Shown here: positions 8,093-16,137 of the stretch, in pieces | Numbering within the stretch: the first letter of the stretch is position 1 | How the letters are laid out: every line of letters begins with the position of its first letter | Source: Promethearchaeota archaeon | GTDB lineage: Archaea; Asgardarchaeota; Lokiarchaeia; Sigynarchaeales; SOKP01 | Length of the DNA stretch: 64,000 bases | Assembly: GCA_013375495.1 (NCBI GenBank) | Contig: JABXKC010000005.1 | Span: 1-64,000, forward strand | Direction of reading: 5' to 3' | The notes under the pieces: model-generated | Database searches by the model: none | The model's input: only the letters and a program-made list of their open reading frames with translations | Told to the model about the DNA's origin: nothing | Position numbers and translations under genes: made by a program

Positions 8093-9838
8093 ATGGTAGA
8101 AAATAGTCTTTCAATCTATTATTTTGCAAAATTTTCTAGTCGAGAATTGCTCCTAGAAGAATTAGTCTTTATGAAGGGAGGAAATAAGTTATATTTTTTG
8201 GAAAGATACGAAAATAATCCATTTAGGTTTAAAGTAAAAGTGGTTTTAACCAAATTATTTTTGGCTATTATTTTCGGTGTGATACCTGTTCTACCCTATT
8301 TAACTTATTTGGAAATAGTTAAACTTCTTTTAGATACATCAATACATATTGAAAACATTTTTTTAATGGGAGGGTTGCTATTTTCAATCTATTTCATTCT
8401 TCAAAATTTAAATTTCTTCATTATGGGGTTATTAGATGCCACTATGATTATCTCCGGGCAGATATTTGAGTGGTATGAATCTTTACCAATTCCGAGGACA
8501 CAGTTAAGAAAAATCGTGTATTTTACTCTATTTCGAAGTTATGATTTACAAATTCTAGTTTCTATTCTTGCATTTCCCATTGCTATGCTAATTGGAAGCG
8601 GAAATGTGTTTTTTTTCTTTGTGTGCCTTGGAGTCTCTTTCGTTAATGTTATAATTTCATTTAGTATTTTAGTATTGTTAGGAGCGCGCATTAATCGAAC
8701 TTTAGATATTAATGATAGCAGCTCAAAAAAAGTTTTGATGCTTCGCTTAATTAATCTCTTCTCTTATGTTATTATTCTCTTTGGGAGCTATGGTCTAATT
8801 CAATGGTATACTAACTCATTAGATCTTATAGGTGATTTTTTTATTACTTCAGGATATAGTCCTATAATAAATCTTATAATAAGTTTTATTCCTTTTCCGT
8901 TTAACTTAAGTTATCTAATTTCATTATCCGTAGCTCCTTTTCAAGCCACTTATCAGCTCTGGACCAGTGTTATTATTGGTTTTGCTTTAATGTGTATCTT
9001 GGCATACTTTATTTTTAATAGATCGAATAAGGCAATCGAAAGAGCTACGCTTTCAGAAGGTACTCTGAAAAAAGGAAGAAGAAAACGAGGAACACCTCAA
9101 AAGGATATTCAGGTTAAAATTAAATCTAGAAAACCGTTCTACGCATATCTTTATCGTGATCTCGCTGTAATCTCGCGAAATCCTAAATATATAATAACAA
9201 TCATTCTACCAATATTGGTTTCTTTTATATATGTTATAAATGTTAATATAGAAAATGCCACGGTTGTTAGTTTCTTCCATATACCATTCTCCCTAAATTG
9301 GATAGTGCTTTCAATTTTGAATCCAATTCTTTCAGGATTATTAGTTTTTGGCTTAATGGAATTAGAAACTTCTGGTGAGTCAATTAAGGCGGGCTTACCA
9401 ATTGTTCCGAGAGATCAAGCAATACCTAAATTACTTTTAATGTTTATTATTCTGACTTGCGCAATAGTTTTACCATCTTTGATTTATATTAACTATCCAA
9501 ATTATATTGTCATTTTAATTAATTTTGCTTCAACCTTACCCTTTGCTTGGTTTGTCTTAATGGTTATTTTTTTATTAAAAATAAAATTTTTTGGTAAAAA
9601 GAGAAAAAAAATGTACGTGTTAGAAGATTATAAGCCAAAGAATAGGATTTTTAAATGGGTAATCATCATCTCTGTCCCATACATTATCTTTTTTATATCT
9701 ATATTCTTTATAGTTTCATTTTCTTATATTTTCCTAGATATTAATACTACGATGGTATTGTTTTGGACGGTTATAATTTTAGGGCATACTTGTTCATATA
9801 TCTTCTTTAATAGATTACTGCCTAAATTAAAGAGATAA
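8093..9838 (+). CDS. polytopic membrane protein, ABC-2-exporter-permease-like
   Basis: A 581-residue protein with about a dozen hydrophobic segments in two groups, separated by a basic cytosolic loop near residues 325-350 (KKGRRKRGTPQKD). The paired blocks, the Tyr/Asn-rich amphipathic start and the RDLAVISRNPK segment resemble ABC-2 type permeases fused as a double unit, but no ATP-binding partner gene is adjacent. I cannot name a substrate. The start is uncertain: ATG 8093 has no SD, and an in-frame ATG at residue 27 (MKGGNKLYFLERYE) would give a more usual cytosolic N-terminus. Confidence 0.6.
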   Translation: MVENSLSIYYFAKFSSRELLLEELVFMKGGNKLYFLERYENNPFRFKVKVVLTKLFLAIIFGVIPVLPYLTYLEIVKLLLDTSIHIENIFLMGGLLFSIYFILQNLNFFIMGLLDATMIISGQIFEWYESLPIPRTQLRKIVYFTLFRSYDLQILVSILAFPIAMLIGSGNVFFFFVCLGVSFVNVIISFSILVLLGARINRTLDINDSSSKKVLMLRLINLFSYVIILFGSYGLIQWYTNSLDLIGDFFITSGYSPIINLIISFIPFPFNLSYLISLSVAPFQATYQLWTSVIIGFALMCILAYFIFNRSNKAIERATLSEGTLKKGRRKRGTPQKDIQVKIKSRKPFYAYLYRDLAVISRNPKYIITIILPILVSFIYVINVNIENATVVSFFHIPFSLNWIVLSILNPILSGLLVFGLMELETSGESIKAGLPIVPRDQAIPKLLLMFIILTCAIVLPSLIYINYPNYIVILINFASTLPFAWFVLMVIFLLKIKFFGKKRKKMYVLEDYKPKNRIFKWVIIISVPYIIFFISIFFIVSFSYIFLDINTTMVLFWTVIILGHTCSYIFFNRLLPKLKR

Positions 9839-9905
9839 TAGGGTATAACTATTATCAAATAAGAAGAACTTTAAAAAAAAAAAAGTTATTATTAAAGTTA
9901 AAAAT

Positions 9906-10385
9906 TTATTGTCTGGTATCTATTTCAGGAGTCCTAAAGATATGGATCAGTAAATATAGTGAAAAAGTTATAATTATAACATCGCCTATCACATACAAGG
10001 TTAATAGTATACTTGTGAATCCTCCTAATGTTAGCAATATTAAAGTTCTAGTTTCTAGAAGAAGTGCGAATGAAGTCAAAATAATCACAAAAATTGACAT
10101 TGTTTTGCTTCTTTTGAGAGCTAACCTTATTGAACCGATTATTAAATAAAAGATGAAATTAAGTGTTCCCAAAATAAGCATTCCAATTAAAAACACAAAT
10201 CCAGCAGCAATACCGGCGATTGCACCGGCGATTGCCTCACCTAGATTACTGGCAGTGACATCTATTGAAAAGTTAAAAATAATGGCCAAAGAATCGGGTT
10301 CTAGAAATAATAAGGCAAGTAATGTTGTACTGCTCAAAAGTAACAATACTCCTACAATAATTCTAAACGTTTTAGACAAATCCAT
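9906..10385 (-). CDS. small four-helix membrane protein, unknown
   Basis: A 159-residue hypothetical protein with about four transmembrane helices (near residues 8-28, 49-70, 72-88 and 96-148, the last probably two). Helix 2 is rich in Ala and Gly (EAIAGAIAGIAAGF), suggesting tight helix packing. No catalytic motif is visible. It converges with the exporter-like gene at 8093-9838. The only sign of function is the membrane location. Confidence 0.55.
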   Translation of the reverse strand: MDLSKTFRIIVGVLLLLSSTTLLALLFLEPDSLAIIFNFSIDVTASNLGEAIAGAIAGIAAGFVFLIGMLILGTLNFIFYLIIGSIRLALKRSKTMSIFVIILTSFALLLETRTLILLTLGGFTSILLTLYVIGDVIIITFSLYLLIHIFRTPEIDTRQ

Positions 10386-10598
10386 AATTATTAATCACCT
10401 AAATTTTAATCTAATCTTGGATTTCAAGGATTTTATTAGTTATTTGAGTAGATATTAAGAAAAATTAAGATTCCCAATTATAAATAGATTTCTACAAAAA
10501 TGTGAGCAAATAACTTTTTTAAAAATATTAAAAACGATAATCATTTCGCAGAATTTTGATAAAATTTAATTTTTTAATAGTTGAACATTAAAATTATT

Positions 10599-11120
10599 AT
10601 GGTTAAATTTATCCCCTTAAATTTAGATTTGCATAAATCACATTTTATTCAACTAAACGAAGAATACTTAATTTGGATTGCTGGTGAAATGCAGAGACGA
10701 TATAATATTGATATGGTTTCGCTTTTAGGGATAAGTGTTCAAAATTATGTAGAAAAGACTCTTAAAGAAATATCATCTTATTTTCCTCCCGAAGGCATTT
10801 ATTACATTATACAAAAAAATAGCTTTACAATAGGAATGGGGGCACTGAGAACAATAAAAAGTGGTATAGGAGAAATTAAGAGAATGTACATAAGACCGGA
10901 ATATAGGGGGAATGGTTACGGAAAAGAAATATTAGAAATTTTATTACAAAAAGGAAAAGAATTCGAATTTTCTTCAATTCGCTTGGATACTGGGAAATTT
11001 ATGGTAGCGGCACAACAAGTGTATCGTTTAGCGGGATTTCAGGAAAGAGGCCAATATCTCGAGAGTGAAGTGCCAAAATTCTTTTTACCCCATTGGTTAT
11101 TCATGGAGAAAATCATTTAG
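10599..11120 (+). CDS. GNAT family N-acetyltransferase
   Basis: A 173-residue acetyltransferase. The acetyl-CoA binding motif A is clear: RMYIRPEYRGNGYGKEIL, with the R/QxxGxG/A signature RGNGYG. The helix that follows and the strand SIRLDTGKFM complete motif B (AAQQVYRLAGFQE), as in GNAT enzymes acting on small amines. I prefer the ATG at 10599 to an in-frame TTG at 10581, because neither has an SD and the ATG gives the usual family N-terminus. Substrate is unknown. It converges with the FrhB-TrmB gene. Confidence 0.8.
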   Translation: MVKFIPLNLDLHKSHFIQLNEEYLIWIAGEMQRRYNIDMVSLLGISVQNYVEKTLKEISSYFPPEGIYYIIQKNSFTIGMGALRTIKSGIGEIKRMYIRPEYRGNGYGKEILEILLQKGKEFEFSSIRLDTGKFMVAAQQVYRLAGFQERGQYLESEVPKFFLPHWLFMEKII

Positions 11121-11146
11121 GGCTTCATTCGGATACTTTGAGTTGG

Positions 11147-12571
11147 TTACAACTCTCTTTTATGGCGTATTTGATTTATATTATTTCGTACAAATATCGA
11201 TTCTAATTTTGGGAGAACTTCGCCATTGAGTTTTCTAATTTTTTCCAAATATTTTTTCCTAAGTGCGCTAATCTCGTTATTGATAACTAAAGTTGGGTCA
11301 ACGGAATTGTATATCCCATTAGTTGAGATCACCCATTCGCGTTGTCTTAGATTTTTTAGAGCCTTATTAACTAAATTATTGTCTACTTTCATAAGTTCGC
11401 TTAATAACGATTCACTTGCCCGTCCTAACGACATTAGGATTGTGTATGTTTTAATATCGAATTCAGAAATATCCAATAATCGCATGGTGTTTAATGTTTT
11501 TTCATCAATTTGTGTAATTCGTGTTTTCTTTCTAAACGCAGCTTTCTCAATTTTAAGAAGATCGATTTTATCAGAAGTAGTTATTTTGTTAGTTTTAACG
11601 GCTCCATTAAATATTTTTACTCCAAGATCTGTACGCAACAAAACACTATTCCACTCATTGTCTAAAGTTCCCTGGCTTCCAATCGATATATCCGCTATTT
11701 CAGCACTAAAATCTTTACAATAGTGACAGCTATTCCAAGTATATTGTTTCGTCACTTTTATTGGAACTTGTTTAACCGAATCTTCCTTCAAATACACATA
11801 GAACTTTCCTTTTGAAATATCGAATTTCTTTACACTACTTAACGGTATTCCAAGCTCTCCTTGAACAAAGGTTTTCAATAAATTATAAGTATAGTTTGAG
11901 AAACAATAAAGTCCTATAATTAATTTGAACTTTCCATATTCGTCTGAGAGGGGGGATGATAATTGCAATTTTCTTACCGCGTTGATTTGGCAAGGAAGAC
12001 CCACAAATGCTAATTTTTCTATTTTGAAGTCTCTAATTGCATCACTATAAGTAATTAATGTTGGTGAAATCGTATATTTGGAACCAACACACGATAGTAT
12101 TTCGTCAGAACTCGTCGCAATTACTGGTTTTGGGTACCAGTTATCGTCTTTATCTGTAAGTAAAACTCCATCTATTAATCCCGAATCAAGAGCGTGAATT
12201 AGTAATGAAGAAACAACACCTCCATTCTGAGCTCTCCTCAACACAGTTTCGTCGTTACTTTTTGCAGCAACTAATTTTTGATAGCATCCTAATGAATAGC
12301 TTCTTTTCGCATCGCCTTTGAACAATTCTTTTTCAAACATTTCGGTAGGAAAGTACGTTCTTGGACAATACCTAAAACATGTGGAACATTCCGGATCATA
12401 TTCTAATAGCTTTGGTTCCTTTTCGTTCATCCCAATTCGCGGACAGAGTGAAATACAAGAGCCACATAAAACACAATTTTGTTTATTTATTACTAATGCA
12501 TTCAGATCTTGAAATCCGATATCAATATCGTTAGTTTGTAAGTAATTTTTCACTTGATTTTTCATTTCCAT
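11147..12571 (-). CDS. FrhB-like F420/Fd oxidoreductase fused to a TrmB-like winged helix
   Basis: A 474-residue protein. Residues 33-43 hold a [4Fe-4S] motif (CVLCGSCISLC) and 62-69 a shorter CSTCFRYC group. Residues about 90-350 form the FrhB/FdhB domain, with RAQNGGVVSSLL, the GLPCQINAVRK motif, and CHYCKDFSAEIADISIG near the end. This family passes electrons between F420 or NAD(P)H, a flavin and Fe-S partners. Residues about 365-474 do not belong to FrhB: a helix-turn-helix (LLDISEFDIKTYTILMSL, then LLSELMKV) and a coiled-coil tail with LEKIRKLNGEVLPKLESIF, as in TrmB transcription factors. It is monocistronic with a long 5' leader holding inverted repeats. Confidence 0.8.
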   Translation of the reverse strand: MEMKNQVKNYLQTNDIDIGFQDLNALVINKQNCVLCGSCISLCPRIGMNEKEPKLLEYDPECSTCFRYCPRTYFPTEMFEKELFKGDAKRSYSLGCYQKLVAAKSNDETVLRRAQNGGVVSSLLIHALDSGLIDGVLLTDKDDNWYPKPVIATSSDEILSCVGSKYTISPTLITYSDAIRDFKIEKLAFVGLPCQINAVRKLQLSSPLSDEYGKFKLIIGLYCFSNYTYNLLKTFVQGELGIPLSSVKKFDISKGKFYVYLKEDSVKQVPIKVTKQYTWNSCHYCKDFSAEIADISIGSQGTLDNEWNSVLLRTDLGVKIFNGAVKTNKITTSDKIDLLKIEKAAFRKKTRITQIDEKTLNTMRLLDISEFDIKTYTILMSLGRASESLLSELMKVDNNLVNKALKNLRQREWVISTNGIYNSVDPTLVINNEISALRKKYLEKIRKLNGEVLPKLESIFVRNNINQIRHKREL

Positions 12572-12707
12572 TTTAATCTACTCCATTTCTATTTTTCGTA
12601 ATTTTCAAACTACCCAAGCCTTAAGCGCAACGAACCCACCAACGACCTTTTCAAAAAATATATTTTTTCAAGCGAACAAAACCGCGAAAAAAACATAAAA
12701 AAAGATC

Positions 12708-12726
12708 AAGCGGAATTGTTTCGCTT
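12708..12726. repeat. short hairpin next to T/A tracts
   Basis: AAGCGGAA and TTTCGCTT pair as 8 bp (one G-U on the plus strand) around a 3-nt loop. On the minus strand the hairpin is followed by GATC and seven T, resembling an intrinsic terminator or attenuator ahead of the FrhB-TrmB gene. Confidence 0.45.
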
Positions 12727-12733
12727 ATATAAT

Positions 12734-12800
12734 TAATACTGCCACGATAATAATACTTAAGGATATCAATATCCTTGCCAAACTTCTTGTAGCAGTATTA
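12734..12800 (-). ncRNA. nested inverted repeat, candidate structured leader RNA
   Basis: TAATACTGC (12734-12742) is exactly complementary to GCAGTATTA (12792-12800). Inside them AAGGATAT (12759-12766) and ATATCCTT (12769-12776) form a second perfect inverted repeat. On the minus strand the outer stem extends to 12 bp, because a C-A mismatch on the plus strand becomes a G-U pair. This favours a minus-strand RNA, that is the 5' leader of the FrhB-TrmB gene or a separate small RNA ending at the T-tract near 12700. A protein-binding cruciform is an alternative. Confidence 0.4.
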
Positions 12801-12976
12801 CTTGAGATCATTGTTATAAGATTATATCCACTTAGGCTATTTAAACTTTTACATGATTTTTAAAAATCTTAATCAATTTGTAAACAGAACTTTTTCCGAT
12901 AGACTTATTGGATACATTTCCTATTTTTTAATTCAATAAATTATAAAAGCTTGTTTTCTCTTCTAAACCGTGAACT

Positions 12977-13600
12977 ATGAGTGAAAAAAAGTTAAAAATT
13001 GTCGTATTTTCAGACTATATTTGTCCTTTTTGTTACATCGGATTTTATCGTGTAGAGCAGCTTAAAGAAAATTACGATCTTGATGTTGACTGGAAACCCT
13101 TTGAAATTCATCCTGAAACGCCAAAAGAGGGGACTGATTTGAATAATTTGCCTTTCCCTAAAGAATATTTAGAACTAATGAAAGAAAATATAAAAAAACT
13201 TGCCGATGATGTTGGTATTACATTTAAGCTTACAGACAAACTATCAAACTCTCGAATGGCATTATTCTTCTCGGAATTTGCGAGGAAAAACGGAAAATTT
13301 GACGAGTTTCACAAGTTAGTTTTCGATTCTTATTGGAAGGATGGACAAGACATTGGCGATAAAACTTTGTTATTCAGTTTAGCAGAATCGCTCGGATTTA
13401 AGAGGAAAGAAATTCTTGAATATATTGATAGCGAAGAACCATTGAAAGAGTTAAAGAAATCGCTCAAAGAATTAAGGAAGTACGGAATTAATGGCGTACC
13501 AACCTTTATAATTGGTGAAAAGATAGTAGTTGGAGCTCAACCTTACGAGGTTTTTGAAGAAGTTATAGACAAAGTCCTTGAAGAAGATCTAGTATTATAA
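12977..13600 (+). CDS. FrnE-like DsbA-family thioredoxin-fold oxidoreductase
   Basis: A 207-residue cytosolic protein of the FrnE/2-hydroxychromene-2-carboxylate isomerase branch of DsbA. The N-terminal strand KIVVFSDYICPFCYIG carries the redox motif C16-P-F-C19. FEIHPETP follows as in FrnE, then the all-helical insertion, and the cis-Pro loop NGVPTFIIG near residue 178. Members are disulfide oxidoreductases or glutathione-linked isomerases; with an intact CxxC, disulfide chemistry is more likely. No signal peptide is visible. It begins at an ATG and is followed after 69 bp by the DUF423 gene on the same strand. Confidence 0.85.
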   Translation: MSEKKLKIVVFSDYICPFCYIGFYRVEQLKENYDLDVDWKPFEIHPETPKEGTDLNNLPFPKEYLELMKENIKKLADDVGITFKLTDKLSNSRMALFFSEFARKNGKFDEFHKLVFDSYWKDGQDIGDKTLLFSLAESLGFKRKEILEYIDSEEPLKELKKSLKELRKYGINGVPTFIIGEKIVVGAQPYEVFEEVIDKVLEEDLVL

Positions 13601-13669
13601 TATAATAAGGTATTATTAAAAACTAAAAAAATATTCTTATGAATATAAAAAATAAATTAGGTTTTAAAA

Positions 13670-14050
13670 ATGGATAGAAAAAATCTTTGGTTAATTATTG
13701 GCGCTTTTAACGGTGCTTTTGCTGTTCTGGCTGGAGCTTATGGCGCGCATTTAATTGATGTAGGTTGGCCTGATTCTCCTCTTCTTATAACCTTTCAAAA
13801 AGCTGTGAGGTATCAGATGTATCACGCGTTTGCCTTAGTTATTGTAGCTCTTTTAGCACGCAATATACAGTTAAAGATGGTAGATATTACGGGTTGGCTA
13901 TTTTTAATTGGTATAATCCTTTTCAGCGGGAGTTTATACATAATTGTGTTCACAGGTATGCAATGGATTGAATTTCTAACTCCAATTGGCGGTTTTGCAT
14001 TCACCTTTGGTTGGTTAGGTTTGATGTACGTAGGATTTAAGAGCAAATAA
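13670..14050 (+). CDS. DUF423 family membrane protein
   Basis: A 126-residue protein with four transmembrane helices and the DUF423/YgdD hallmark GAYGAHL near residue 23 plus the downstream FQKAVRYQMYHAFAL. The family is widespread in bacteria and of unknown function. Its occurrence here may reflect transfer from bacteria; I infer this only from the family's usual range. It follows the FrnE gene on the same strand and is followed by an MBL hydrolase. Confidence 0.85.
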   Translation: MDRKNLWLIIGAFNGAFAVLAGAYGAHLIDVGWPDSPLLITFQKAVRYQMYHAFALVIVALLARNIQLKMVDITGWLFLIGIILFSGSLYIIVFTGMQWIEFLTPIGGFAFTFGWLGLMYVGFKSK

Positions 14051-14138
14051 ACTCAATTACATCTTCAGTAATATAAGACTAATAAAGTAGAAATATTTTA
14101 TCTACACTTTTTTTATTATTATAAAAGATGAGAGTATT

Positions 14139-15023
14139 ATGGTAGTTCAAAGGGTATATCACTGTAATAATGAGATATTAGAATGGAAATGGTCTTCAGA
14201 CAATAAATTAATGCCACAGCCCTTTTGGACTTCAATATTTTTAATTGACGGGTTGTTAATTGACGCAGGTGCTCCAGGCGGGGTAGAGGATCTACATAAA
14301 TTTGTCATATCTCTTGATTCGGAGAATATGATTGAAAAGTGTGTAATTACTCATAACCACGAAGATCATTGTGGCGGGGGTCGAATGCTTCAAGAAGAAT
14401 TTAACATACCCGTTTTCGCCAGTAAGTTAGCTATTCCACTATTAATGAAAGAAAAAACTTACCCTGATTATCGTCAAATGACTTGGGGCGTAAACTTCCA
14501 GCCATTTCAAGCGGAACTAATTAAAGATTCAATTGATTCTAAATCTGGTAAATATTTATTTGACGTAATAAATACGCCTGGACATGCTCCCGAACAAATT
14601 AGTTTAATTGAACGAAAACAACAGTGGGCATTTATCACCGACGCAGTAATGCCAAAATATCAGATGATATTTGGTAAAGATACTGACATTCCTGAGGATA
14701 TCTCCCTTATATATCAATCTATTAAAAAACTATATGAACTCACAATGGAAATGGAGGATTTGCTTCTATTTACCTCCGGGAAAGGAGTTTTTAAAGGGAG
14801 ATCGTTTTTAAAAGATAGAATGGATGAGATTAATTCACTACATCTGGATGCACATAGATTTCATACTGAAGCTAAACAACAAGGACTTCATGGTAAGCAA
14901 CTTTTACGATATGTCTTAAAAGAAATGTATACACGAGAAAATTTTATAGGCACACTTACTCGAGGAGGATTATCTCATAAAAATCTAATAATATCTTTAC
15001 TCGAATGGTCCATAGATTATTAA
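14139..15023 (+). CDS. MBL-fold hydrolase, LACTB2/glyoxalase II-like
   Basis: A 294-residue metallo-hydrolase. The zinc motif is THNHEDHCGGG at residues 71-81 (H72, H74, D76, H77), preceded by LLIDAGAPGG and followed by VINTPGHAPEQISL (third His) and the Asp of FITDAVMP. The C-terminal region (KQLLRYVLKEMY and after) is helical, as in the LACTB2-like group with a winged-helix tail. It is cytosolic. Substrate is not deducible. The canonical final His of the core is less obvious than in the two other MBL proteins of the window. Confidence 0.8.
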   Translation: MVVQRVYHCNNEILEWKWSSDNKLMPQPFWTSIFLIDGLLIDAGAPGGVEDLHKFVISLDSENMIEKCVITHNHEDHCGGGRMLQEEFNIPVFASKLAIPLLMKEKTYPDYRQMTWGVNFQPFQAELIKDSIDSKSGKYLFDVINTPGHAPEQISLIERKQQWAFITDAVMPKYQMIFGKDTDIPEDISLIYQSIKKLYELTMEMEDLLLFTSGKGVFKGRSFLKDRMDEINSLHLDAHRFHTEAKQQGLHGKQLLRYVLKEMYTRENFIGTLTRGGLSHKNLIISLLEWSIDY

Positions 15024-15048
15024 TTATTTTTAAGCCAATTGTATACTA

Positions 15049-15093
15049 CACGGGAAAAGAGCTGCTTTTGGAGAAACTCCGTGAACTTTCTTA
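15049..15093 (+). other. possible three-way-junction RNA or 3' structure
   Basis: CACGG and CCGTG enclose two further hairpins, AAAAG-AGCTG-CTTTT and GGAG-AAA-CTCC, just after the MBL gene stop and before a T-rich stretch. The elements partly overlap, so not all form at once. Possible 3' UTR structure; weak. Confidence 0.25.
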
Positions 15094-15184
15094 TTTTTAC
15101 CGGTAGTATTAATATAAAAAATATCATAAATTACTTGGTTAATACCCATGTATTTTTAATATAGTTCGTTTAAGAACTACAAGT

Positions 15185-15406
15185 ATGACTCTTATTTCTG
15201 TGGAACGCAATTGTGCTGACTGTAAAAAAAGCATCTCGTTCGACGAGTTTTTGACGAATCATCCTCAATATACTAAAGAACGAGCTCTCCTTGTCTGGAA
15301 CGACAAAATATTAACAATTTTATGCCCCCGATGCTTCTTTAATGCTCCAGAGAAACCCTACAAAAAAAATCGATATAGTTACTTTGATTCATACTTTAGA
15401 CATTGA
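15185..15406 (+). CDS. small CxxC/CxxC zinc-binding protein
   Basis: A 73-residue protein with CADC at residues 10-13 and CPRC near 47-50, a likely zinc ribbon. The middle region (FDEFLTNHPQYTKERALLVWND) looks helical and the tail is Tyr- and Lys-rich. I do not recognise the family. It lies 134 bp upstream of an atypical small GTPase on the same strand; a functional link is possible but unproven. Confidence 0.5.
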   Translation: MTLISVERNCADCKKSISFDEFLTNHPQYTKERALLVWNDKILTILCPRCFFNAPEKPYKKNRYSYFDSYFRH

Positions 15407-15427
15407 CGGATGAATTGTAGAAGGATT

Positions 15428-15466
15428 TCAGCTCATTGATTAGAAGCTGATGATTTCGCAAAATCA
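15428..15466 (+). other. two tandem hairpins between zinc-ribbon and GTPase genes
   Basis: TCAGCT (15428-15433) pairs with AGCTGA (15445-15450) across an 11-nt loop. TGATTT (15451-15456) pairs with AAATCA (15461-15466) around the tetraloop CGCA. Both stems are perfect 6-bp helices and stack directly. They may form a leader of the GTPase mRNA or the 3' end of the upstream gene. Confidence 0.4.
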
Positions 15467-15540
15467 AGGATAAAAATCTATGGAATCTATTTATAAGATT
15501 AGATTTTCTTATTAGTACTTGGGTTTTGTAATCTTTAAAA

Positions 15541-16071
15541 ATGTCTAGTTTTAAGTTAAAAGTTTTACTTACGGGAGCTGCCGCTGTTGGTAAAAGACGG
15601 CTAATTCAACGATTCATTAAAAATCGGTTTGCAGCAAACTATAAACTCACCGTCGGAGTAGACATTCTCACCAAGGATGTGGAATTTAAGCCGGGCGAAG
15701 TAGCAACTTTGAGCATATGGGATATTGGTGGTCAACAGAGGTTCGAGTTCATCCGATCGACATTTTACAAGGGAGCTGCTGGCGTTCTGTTAGTCTTTGA
15801 CTTAACAAGGGAGCAATCCTACATTGAAACAAGGAAATGGCTTACAGAAATCCGTCAATTTAGCAATGAGAACATCCCATTTGTATTGATTGGAAATAAT
15901 GTAGATCTACTCGAAGATACAGGAAAAATTATTGATCGAGAAGAAGCTCGAGCTTTTGCTGAAAAGGAAGGCAGTATTTACATAGAAACTACAGCTAAAA
16001 CAGGTATCAATGTAGATGATGCCTTTACTGAACTCACTCGAAGAATAATCGAATCAAGAAGTAAAAATTAA
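15541..16071 (+). CDS. Ras/Rab-like small GTPase with altered P-loop and G4 motif
   Basis: A 176-residue Ras-superfamily GTPase covering the whole G domain. G1 is GAAAVGKR (12-19): the Ser/Thr that coordinates magnesium after the P-loop Lys is Arg19. G2 keeps a Thr (T37 in LTVGVD), G3 is DIGGQ (61-65), G4 is NNVD (119-122) rather than NKxD, and G5 is TAK (151-153). The switch region GVDILTKD is Rab-like. The C-terminus (SRSKN) lacks a prenylation Cys, so it is soluble or recruited by partners. Asgard genomes carry many such GTPases, thought to act in membrane or cytoskeletal regulation. Nucleotide binding is likely weakened or altered. Its start at the ATG is supported by KLKVLLTG, the first strand. 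Confidence 0.88.
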   Translation: MSSFKLKVLLTGAAAVGKRRLIQRFIKNRFAANYKLTVGVDILTKDVEFKPGEVATLSIWDIGGQQRFEFIRSTFYKGAAGVLLVFDLTREQSYIETRKWLTEIRQFSNENIPFVLIGNNVDLLEDTGKIIDREEARAFAEKEGSIYIETTAKTGINVDDAFTELTRRIIESRSKN

Positions 16072-16137
16072 TTACTCTTTTATATAAACAAATTACTCAT
16101 TCCTGAAAAAAAAACTGAATAAGATGATTCACCTATT

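Larger units (their letters stand above)
12572..12976. other. 405-bp divergent intergenic region with inverted repeats
   Basis: No ORF is present. It separates the leftward FrhB-TrmB gene from the rightward FrnE gene, so it must hold both promoters. It contains the two inverted repeats listed separately at 12708-12726 and 12734-12800. Confidence 0.6.

Noticed and set aside
10153..10458. 101-codon plus-strand frame over the four-helix membrane protein.
   Set aside because: Antisense to the better minus-strand frame with a hydrophobic periodicity; no motifs or SD.
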